Shown here one piece after another: positions 56,700 through 64,000 of a stretch of DNA of 64,000 bases. A program made the position numbers and the translations under genes. The notes beneath the pieces were generated by a model. That model did not search any database. It was not told where the DNA came from and saw nothing but the letters and a program-made list of their open reading frames with translations. Source of the stretch: Topomyia yanbarensis (lineage: Eukaryota; Arthropoda; Insecta; Diptera; Culicidae); the NCBI RefSeq assembly GCF_030247195.1, contig NC_080671.1, positions 100,675,845-100,739,844 on the forward strand, given 5' to 3'. Position 1 is the stretch's first letter, and each line of letters opens with the position of its first letter.

Positions 56700-57430
56700 C
56701 GAGTTTTTTGTACATTCGACCAACTAGGGATGGAAATCGTGATCGGGATGTGATCGCTGTTATGTGTGTCCGGAAGGGTTCGTCAGGTGAACTTTCGAGC
56801 TAGGTTTTCCGAGCAGAAGGAAATAACAATAGCTGAAGTATTGCCCGTTGCGGGGTCGATGCGAGTTGGAGAATAGTCGTTCAGAATCACGAGCTTTCTA
56901 CTCAAAGTAGTTTCTGCGATGAAGCGACCAAGAGCGTTCGATGACTTGGATCCCCAAGCGATGTGATGTGCATTAAAGTCTCCAAGGAACACTACTGGAC
57001 CTTCCAGTTCATCGAGCAGGTCGCTCAATGCTGTCTGGCATTGCTGAGTGGAAGGTGGGATGTAGATAGACACAACTGTTGCCTATACTGGCAGGAAGAT
57101 ACGTGCGGCGACGACCTGTAAGCTAGTGTTCAGTTGCACGCGTTCAAAGGGTATTTCCTCTCGGATCGCAAGTCCTACATCATGTTGCCAATAGTGTTGG
57201 GACTTTGATTTCAGTAGCAGCGTATAGTTCCTGCCGACAAATCTAGATTCCACCACGCTTTGGTTGACTTTCGTTTCTTGCAGCGCTATTACGCAAGGTT
57301 CGTGCTCGGAGATAAGCAGCTTCAGCTCGCTGATGTTCGCTCTTAGACCACGCAGGTTCCATTGCAGTGCGAAACATCCGTTGGAACGACCATTTTTGAT
57401 CGACTGTGTTGACGATGATGTGGTCGACAT
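56700..57430 (-). pseudogene. LINE ORF2 endonuclease domain
   Basis: Starts at MSTTSSSTQ (57,428-57,430) and reads QWNLRGLRANISELKLLI, ALQETK, then, after a stop at 57,083-57,085, IYIPPS, VFLGDFNAHHIAWGS and LNDYSPTR (56,783-57,073). A frame change is followed by NSDHIPITISIPSW near 56,730. These are the APE-type endonuclease motifs N, QE, GDFN and SDH. Catalytic residues appear preserved, but the domain is cut by one stop and at least one frameshift. Confidence 0.8.
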
Positions 57431-57439
57431 TCGGCGCGT

Positions 57440-58882
57440 CGGTGGTTGGGTATTGGCGCGTGATGATCCTTCACCGGCGGAAAGCCAGGAGGAGAATTGC
57501 GATGACTGTATATCCGGGAGGTAGGGACAGTCCTCTTACCCCCAGTCGATCCCTTCATCATGAAGTGGGGAAGCTACTTTCTTCTCTTCTTCCCCAAACC
57601 GGTTACTCGTTCGATACGTGTTGGTCACATCTGTAACGGGATAAACCGCAACAGAATCCGTTCGTAAGCGAGATAGAATAGGACTGTCCTGTGGGACGTC
57701 TAGCCCCACAGCGCCAGCCGCTGTCGAGACTACTACACGATTACTTCCAGAACTGCCGACAGCGACCGGCACTGGGGAAAGACTTTGTGTAGTTCTCGTT
57801 GTTTGCTGCATCGAAAATAGAGTCATCTCGGTACGGGTTTCTCGTGTTTGGATTCATACTGGTAACATCTGCAACGGCAAAAACCGCAAGAGTGTCCGTT
57901 TGGCAGTAGCATGATGTCGAACTGACCGGACGACCGGACGTCCGGTCCCACAGTGCCAGCCGCTGTCGAGACGACTAACTTCCAGAACTACCGACAGCGA
58001 CCGGCACTGGGGAATGACTTTGTGTAGTTCTCGTTGTTTGTTGTTTCATAGCTCTAGTTGTGGTGGTGATGGTAACGTCTCGATACGGGTCTCTCGATGG
58101 ACCTTCTCCGGGTGAAGTCAGAGGAGGAGGCGAAGCATGAATATGTTCTTCGTTACCAGTCAAACCTATAAAAATGTTAAGGACAGCAGTATCTGCGAGA
58201 TGATTGACGCCTTTAGAACTGATCTGAGGAAGGTCCAGCCCCACAGTGCCAACCGCTGTTGCACAAACTACACTGTTATGTTCAAAAACATCGACTGCGG
58301 TCGGCACTGGGGATAAACTTTGTGTAGTTCTGCTGATCTCCTTCTGTTCGTCGATCGTGGGTTTTTGGTCTGCTGGTTTACAAGTTGTAGTGGTGAAATC
58401 GGTGTTCCTATCGGCCACAGAAGTGAATTCACTATCAACGGGTTGGGGTATGACGGCCCGGATAGTTCCTTCATCCTGCTGTGTTTGCGTTGGAAGGAGT
58501 GCTACACTTTCCTCTCTTCCAAACCGATCTATCTCGTAGTCAGTATTCGTGCGTGGGTTGTCGTTGGTATCCAAACGTTGTTGAAAATGAGAATTATCGA
58601 AGAGGCTGGCTAGGAGGCTTCTCGGTAATCTCAATTTCATCGTCTGAATAATCCATAGTTTCGTTGGTAGTAGTGGTAGCGCTTCTTTTTGGTGGTGGGC
58701 TCAAGTTATCCGGTGGGGTTGTCGTGAACGGGGTGTGTTGTTTCTGTGGTCTTCCTCGCTTCGAGTCCGTGTTAGTCGCTGGTGAGTTGTTCCTTGATCT
58801 TGTTATTGGCCCGGCTGTCTGGTTCGTTGGTTTTTGTTATTTACTTTGCTGTGGTTTTTCTTGACTAGCGGACTGTTGTTTC
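57440..58882 (-). pseudogene. Decayed ORF1 C-terminal region with internal repeats
   Basis: Frames at 57,975-58,640 and 57,536-57,826 carry three copies of a module reading TTQSLSPVPVAV...VVxxTAxGxVGLDVPQ, at about 57,705-57,812, 57,947-58,050 and 58,239-58,343 (242 and 292 bp apart). Composition is Thr/Ser/Pro-rich and probably disordered. Frameshifts and stops separate the pieces. It lies between ORF1 and the endonuclease, so it is either the ORF1 tail or an ORF1-ORF2 spacer. Confidence 0.6.
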
Positions 58883-58884
58883 AT

Positions 58885-59859
58885 CTAGTGTATGTACGCT
58901 ATCATTTGTTCGATTTTTTCGTCCTTTCTTTTGGTCTCCGCCAGAAGTTTTGCAATCTGCTGATCCTTCCTCTTCATTGTAAGCTCCAGCTCTTTTAGTT
59001 TATTAAGAATTTCGCTCGGTTGTGCTGCGGCCTTGGCGTAGCTTTCTTGATTTTGCTGTTCAGCTCGTTTGCGCACTTCCGGGAATGTAAAATTATCGCG
59101 AATTTTAATTTTGATGACTTCCACTTCTTTTTTGTAGATCGGACATTCACGACTTGTTGGACTGTGATCGCCTTTACAATTCCGACAGTACGCAGCTTCT
59201 TTACATTTTTCTTTGCCGTGTTCTTTCGAGCAGTTAAGGCATCGTTGAGGACCAGGACATCGAATGCGTGTATGGCCGTAGCTGAAGCACCCGTAACAGA
59301 GTATCGGGTTTGGGAAAAATGGGCGAGTAGGAACGCGAAGCAAACCGATCTTCATGTATTCCGAGTATGTGGTCTTGCAGAAGGTCAATATTAGCGCTGG
59401 CGTATTCACTCTCTTTTCGGTTTCTTTACGTGTAATTCGCTGCACACGAATCACTCGCTGGCTTAGAATTTCTTGTAAGACTTCCTTCTCTTCCAAGTGA
59501 ATCAGATCGTAGCAGGAAATTACGCATCTGCTTATGTTCAGATTCGGATGGGATTCAACCACAACATCAGTACCGTCAATGAGCTTGGTCATTTTCATTA
59601 GTTTGGCAACTTGGACTGGGTTCCGAACTCGAAGGGTATACCGTGTCCCTTGAGCTTCTGTATTCGCACCTTCAATTGGACCTCCAGCGACAACCTCCAC
59701 CGATTTACCGATGACGAACGGGTTTTTAGGCAATGATACGCCGTCTTTACCTGTCAGCTGCAGGAATGTCAGTTCACCAAATTTGTTCGTCGAATCCATG
59801 TACTCTGGTAGTCTTCTCGTTTTCGACCCTCCCGGATCACCGCTACTAGTGGCCGCCAT
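58885..59859 (-). pseudogene. LINE ORF1, Gag-like nucleic-acid-binding protein
   Basis: An open frame of 324 codons from ATG 59,857-59,859. An RRM-like fold region probably spans residues 30-190 (FLQLTGKDG..., RYTLRVRNPVQVAKLMKM), followed by three zinc knuckles: CYGCFSYGHTRIRC, CLNCSKEHGKEKC and CRNCKGDHSPTSREC (about residues 195-245), then a basic coiled-coil-like tail (RKDQQIAKLLAETKRKDEK). TAG at 58,883-58,885 ends it, but the same frame continues downstream with Pro/Thr-rich sequence (PPPKRSATTTTNE, MDYSDDEIEI) broken by a second stop, so the original protein was longer. Confidence 0.85.
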
Positions 59860-60811
59860 CTTGGATTACACCACCAGACGTTGGAAACTACTCTTTGGCA
59901 CGGTCACTCGATACCACCCCCAAATAGACAAAAAGGCAAAAAAAGAAAGATCCTACCTTAATTGCCCCTTCAATGTCGACGGTTCACAAGTGTTCCCACA
60001 ATTTTGGGACACACTGTAGGTGCGCAGTGATGAATCTGCTCGCTTACTGGCTTCTACGCAGCCACTAGATAGCAATACGAGCAAGAAAAACGCACTTTGA
60101 CGATTTTGATTTTTGTGCCGTTCCAACACTTTTGACACGCACTGTACCGTACTAATATTGATACACACTGTATTGGTATCTCACATACCACCACTCCAAC
60201 GTCAAAAAATCAATATTTTTTAAAAACTTTTCACTTTTTTACGGCTTCAAAAATATCCCCCGTTCTGCACACCGCCACACTCGCGACCGGCATCCACAGC
60301 GAGTGAATGACACGGGCCGGTCGGCCCAGTAGGTAGCACTGCGATGGCTGTTTATTTATGCCTTAGTACCGCGTGGGTAAAAACTAAAAACCACTTAACC
60401 CATTATAACCCAGGGGTTTCAAAAAGTGAGCCAAATGCAGTGATATCTTCAATTCCACCAAAAAATGTATCAAAGATTATGGGAAAAATAAAATCACCGC
60501 TTAAAATGGTTTTGAGTAAAGCCATGTCAAGTGATCCTCGAATTTTTCGCAAAATCACCGATCTTCATAAGGTATATTTTATTGTATAGGGACTATGGTG
60601 ATTAGCTTTTCGTATAAATATTTCGTTACAATTCCTTTTTTTCTTTAAGATATTAACCCTTAAACTTTATTGCATGATAAAATTGAAAATTTTATATCTC
60701 AAAAACTACTGAATATAATTCAATGAATTTTTGCACACTTATGGAATGATATTTGCACTATCTTATAAAATATTTTTACTTTATAATTGTGTGAATAACG
60801 GTACTTTGCAT

Positions 60812-61021
60812 CTATTTAAAATTTTCAATTGAATTTTTTCTTGTGTTCTTCATGCAAAAAATTTTCAAAACGTATGTCAAATTATGCGGCAATCTTTCAC
60901 CTTCAATAATCTGAATTGATAATTTTTCATTTTTGTTCCTGTCGAGAGTTATGGAGGAATTTGTGACGGTGCGCTCTTTCAACGCACGGCCCACTTTGAT
61001 GCAACCCGCGAGAACGTTCAT
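60812..61021 (-). other. Short frame in left arm, repeated in right arm
   Basis: A 69-codon frame whose last 54 residues (for example SSITLDRNKNEKLSIQIIEG, then ERLPHNLTY) reappear almost unchanged in the right arm at 61,379-61,561 (+). Both copies remain open despite point differences (NSIENFK against NTIQNFK). This may reflect recent arm homogenisation and not selection. Confidence 0.3.
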
Positions 61022-61378
61022 ATTGGCAACGTCGCACGTCGCTACGTCAGAATGCGCATCGCGTGGGAAGTGCGCATCGCATGACTAAAAGAAACCACAT
61101 TTCTCGATTAGCGCAAAAGGGCAAACTTTTCAATACGGACTATCGAAGGTGATTTTTTTCGGTTATTTTGAGATGCGTTAAATTTGTTTTACCGAAGTGC
61201 ACAATAAAAATTATAGTTGTTTAATATATTTTTTATTATTATAATTTAACGTTACTAACAATTAACATCTTTAAATACACTTTTGTTAGTCAAAATACGT
61301 CTACGTTATATCCAAATTATTTTTTAGTCTACAACATTAATATATGAAAATGGAAAATCTTATTCCAACAGCATTTTA

Positions 61379-61561
61379 GTGGGCCATGCGTTGAAAAAGC
61401 GCACTGTTACAAAATCCTCCATAACTCTCGATAGGAACAAAAATGAAAAATTATCAATACAGATTATTGAAGGTGAAAGATTGCCGCATAATTTGACATA
61501 CGCTTTGAAAATTTTTAGCATGAAGAACACAAGAAAAAATACAATTCAAAATTTTAAATAG
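61379..61561 (+). other. Short frame in right arm, counterpart of 60,812-61,021
   Basis: A 60-codon frame starting MGHALKKRTVTKSS, nearly the same as the left-arm frame. No recognised domain. Confidence 0.3.
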
Positions 61562-62253
61562 ATGCAAAGTACCGTTATTCACACAATTATAAAGTAAAAA
61601 TATTTTTATAAGATAGTGCAAATATCATTCCGTAAGTGTGCAAAAATTCATTGAATTATCTTCAGTAGTTTTTGAGATATAAAATTTACAATTTTATCAT
61701 GCAATAAAGTTTAAGGGTTAATATCTTAAAGAAAAAAAGGAATTTTAACTAAATATTTATACCAAAAGCTATTCACCATAATCCCTATACAATAAAATAT
61801 ACCTCATGAAGATCGGTGATTTTGCGAAAAATTCGAGGATCACTTGACATGGCTTTACTCTTTTGAGAATGAAAATATCTCGTGCAAAAAATTTCGTGCG
61901 CTTAAATAAAAATAACAAATTTTAAGTTGTTTGACATATTTCTTCGGATTTTCTGATAGGCAACACTTCTTTTACACCTGTAGGAACGTTTTGTCACATA
62001 ATGGAATTATTAGCACGAATTCCAACAATAAAATTCAATTAAATGTATTGCTTACTTTTCAGCCGCCATTTGCCCCAACTATACACGGTTCATAAATGTA
62101 AACAAAATTATAAAAAATGGCAGTTTCTTGTTTCACAATGAAATATGAGGTGCATTGATCCCACTAGTGCAATAATAAAACAGTTAGATGCCAAAATTCT
62201 GCAGTAAATACGCGTTAAACGATGGATAGTTCTGATATAATCTAATGGGTTAA

Positions 62254-64000
62254 TTTAGCCGTTTCTTCACCGATTTTCACAATTCTTTCAACGTTTTCAC
62301 TTAAGGCAGTAGCTTTTCACTGGAGAATAACGTCACTCAGCTATTTGTCAGCAATTGGACTGCGGATAGCGAAAAAAACACTGAAAAAACACTGTGTTTA
62401 ATTTCCGTATGCGCGTTGTCGATACCGTACGGCACGGTGTTTCCAACTCAGATGGATTTTCCTATGGAAACATAGCAAAAAGACGATTTTTGATTGGAGA
62501 CACCTCTAAATCATGTCCAAATGAGGCCATTTTTGGCGAAAGTTCTTAAATTCACCCCTAGAACAAAAATTTGAGCTGACCCATGTATATTTCAAAACTT
62601 TTTCAAAATGTGGAGGGGTCTAATGGTCACCCTATAATAAGCGTTGCCAGTTAATTTTCTTATAGCAACTCAAATCTGTCAAGACGAAAAATACGAATAA
62701 GGTTGTTTAATATTTGATTGTTCGGTGAGTCAAAATATAAAGACAGTTTTGTCGTATCCATGGTCGAAGTCTTTTCCGCTTCAAAGCGTCTTTACCTATC
62801 AATAGTTCTTAACAGACTGAATCGTATTTGCACTTCCATCGGTTTCCCTTCCGCAAAATATATCAACACACTCGCTTACGTGTGTTCGATGTCTGTAGTC
62901 ACTGCATGACACGCTGATACGCACACAGCTGTACTCATTGCTCTTGTATTTTGTCAACCAGTCAATCCCTCTTCTTCTCACAAGGCATATATAGTGAAAC
63001 TGAGACTGCTTGAATGTTCTTATCCTGTTGCATTCACATTCGTACCGATATACCGATTCATTAAGGTGGAATGTATACTTTTTACTCACATATTCTAATA
63101 TTGGAATGATATTTCTTAAAATTATCGGTTTTAGATAAATTATTTCTCTTCCAACAATATCTTATACACTACAAGTTTCATATGGGACCTTGGCGTATTT
63201 AATTTGTATTTGGCTACGACTCACTTGTGGGTGAAAAAAGCAAACTGTATCACTTTGCCAGTTCATGAGCTGAATCGTAGGTGTCGCATGACTAATTTTG
63301 GTTTTGCCGCAAATCGCCAATAGAAAATCAATAATTTTATTTTAAAACCAAAAGACGTTCACACGAGTGCTTCGCATGATCGGAGAATTTCGTAAAAATC
63401 ACAAAAATAAACTTGAAAACATGTCAGCCATTCTATTACCTAAACATGAACAGTAATATCAAACAATAACCATATAGTAACACATTATTTTCAAACAGTG
63501 TAAAGAGAATGGGACTGGGGAAAAAGATTGACTGTCTCTTTTATGTTTCCTTTTTTCGAATACAGCCTTTACTCCAATATCACAAAACGCTCCGGTTAAC
63601 AGAATCCAAAGCAGTAAATTCCATTTAAAAATTAAAATTGATGACAGTTTGGATTTTGGCAAAAATATGAACACAGTTTGTGAACAACTAGATTTTAATG
63701 CTTATCAGCAACAACATTTTCCTACACATAATTGACATCTTAACATATACGCTCCCCCGCTGGTGGAGGGACACTTTATCAGCCACATCTGAAACCGGTT
63801 GGCGGTACAAATCTGAACAATTTCCTACACGGCGTAAAGTAAGGTACATTCGCGGAACAGTTCAATAGGAACTTCCTGTATTTGAATTTGTAAATATCGG
63901 CGTCACTTAAGCTCGTTGTCTATTCCAGGTAATTCGAATAAATGCGAAGGCCTTTTTCCTCCGGTTCGGCTCGGTTACTTGTTGTTGATGACGGTTTGCC
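62254..64000. other. Unannotated DNA at the window end
   Basis: No supported gene. A 96-codon minus-strand frame at 62,799-63,089 is rich in Cys/Arg/Tyr with no motif. 63,330-63,720 is AT-rich. The last 250 bases are less AT-rich (CTCCCCCGCTGGTGGAGGGAC near 63,753, 20-base core CTCCCCCGCTGGTGGAGGGA) and may belong to a feature beyond the edge. Confidence 0.3.

Larger units (their letters stand above)
53501..60330 (-). mobile_element. I-superfamily LINE (non-LTR retrotransposon), inactive
   Basis: The minus strand shows the full domain order: ORF1 with three CCHC knuckles, then ORF2 with endonuclease, reverse transcriptase, RNase H and a C-terminal CCHC. RNase H after RT places it in the I superfamily (I/Loner-like; inference). 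The 3' end has a tail of (A)AAC units (complement of GTTTGTTTGTTTATTT, 53,501-53,516). The 5' end lies near 60,330. Frameshifts, stops, a changed RT active site and a SINE insertion make it inactive. No target duplication found. Confidence 0.85.
60399..62249. mobile_element. TTAA-flanked element with inverted arms, 1,851 bp (piggyBac-like?)
   Basis: TTAA at both sides (60,395-60,398; 62,250-62,253) with short terminal inverted repeat CCCATTA. Inside, arms of about 490 bp (about 60,515-61,022 and 61,372-61,860) are inverted copies. TTAA target and CCC start suit piggyBac; short TIRs in piggyBac are usual. No transposase is present. The 350-bp centre is AT-rich with AATTGCGCATCGC-type words. 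AT-rich DNA makes chance TTAA likely, so confidence is moderate. Confidence 0.5.

Noticed and set aside
1..64000. Endogenous viral elements, CRISPR arrays, bacterial operons, rRNA genes
   Set aside because: No frame reads as viral replicase, capsid or glycoprotein outside the LTR element; no regular short spaced repeats with unique spacers; gene structure and repeats are eukaryotic.

Overview
The window looks like repeat-dense intergenic DNA from an insect with a large genome, most likely a culicine (Aedes-like) mosquito. That is inference from a 412/mdg1-type LTR retrotransposon, an I-superfamily LINE with an RNase H domain, tRNA-derived SINEs, many short TIR elements with TA, TAA/TTA or TTAA target duplications, and short (about 60 bp) introns. 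There are no operons, rRNA genes, CRISPR arrays or long host genes. Almost everything recognisable is mobile DNA in different stages of decay.

Layout. 0.2-2.8 kb: decayed LINE (ORF1 joined to reverse transcriptase, endonuclease lost). 4.7-10.8 kb: several TIR elements, a LINE endonuclease fragment and a 0.5-kb hairpin. 11.1-11.5 kb: an intact-looking two-exon 94-codon gene on the minus strand, the best host-gene candidate. 11.7-13.6 kb: a TA-flanked element carrying two PIF/Harbinger-like MITEs. 15-16.7 kb: a SINE and a second LINE ORF1 relic. 18,327-23,812: an LTR retrotransposon with 297-bp LTRs in which I read no difference, a 4-bp GTAG duplication, most of gag deleted and a one-base frameshift in pol. 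23,928-25,651: a TA-flanked element with about 0.5-kb inverted arms.

The middle third is the most structured part. A 2.8-kb inverted repeat (27,734-47,151, centre near 43.6 kb) has an intact right arm and a left arm broken by two insertions, so the right arm serves as the empty site. One insertion is a 10.5-kb TA-flanked composite (29,101-39,575) that itself holds a 27-bp minisatellite, 117-bp satellite arrays in both orientations, a hAT element with an 8-bp duplication, a TTA-flanked MITE and two spliced-looking small reading frames. The other (40,336-42,222) belongs to an abundant microsatellite-bearing family.

The right third has more copies of that family, a Gag-like relic with an upstream tRNA-Lys-type primer site, an I-type LINE on the minus strand (53.5-60.3 kb) whose RNase H domain is split by a SINE with 13-bp duplications and whose RT active site is mutated, and a TTAA-flanked element (60,399-62,249) with a related short reading frame in both inverted arms.

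I found no clearly new defence or enzymatic system. The strongest new leads are the 94-codon gene, the nested inverted-repeat locus with its built-in empty sites, and two elements that may carry captured spliced exons. All boundaries were read by eye; homology calls rest on recognised motifs and not on searches.
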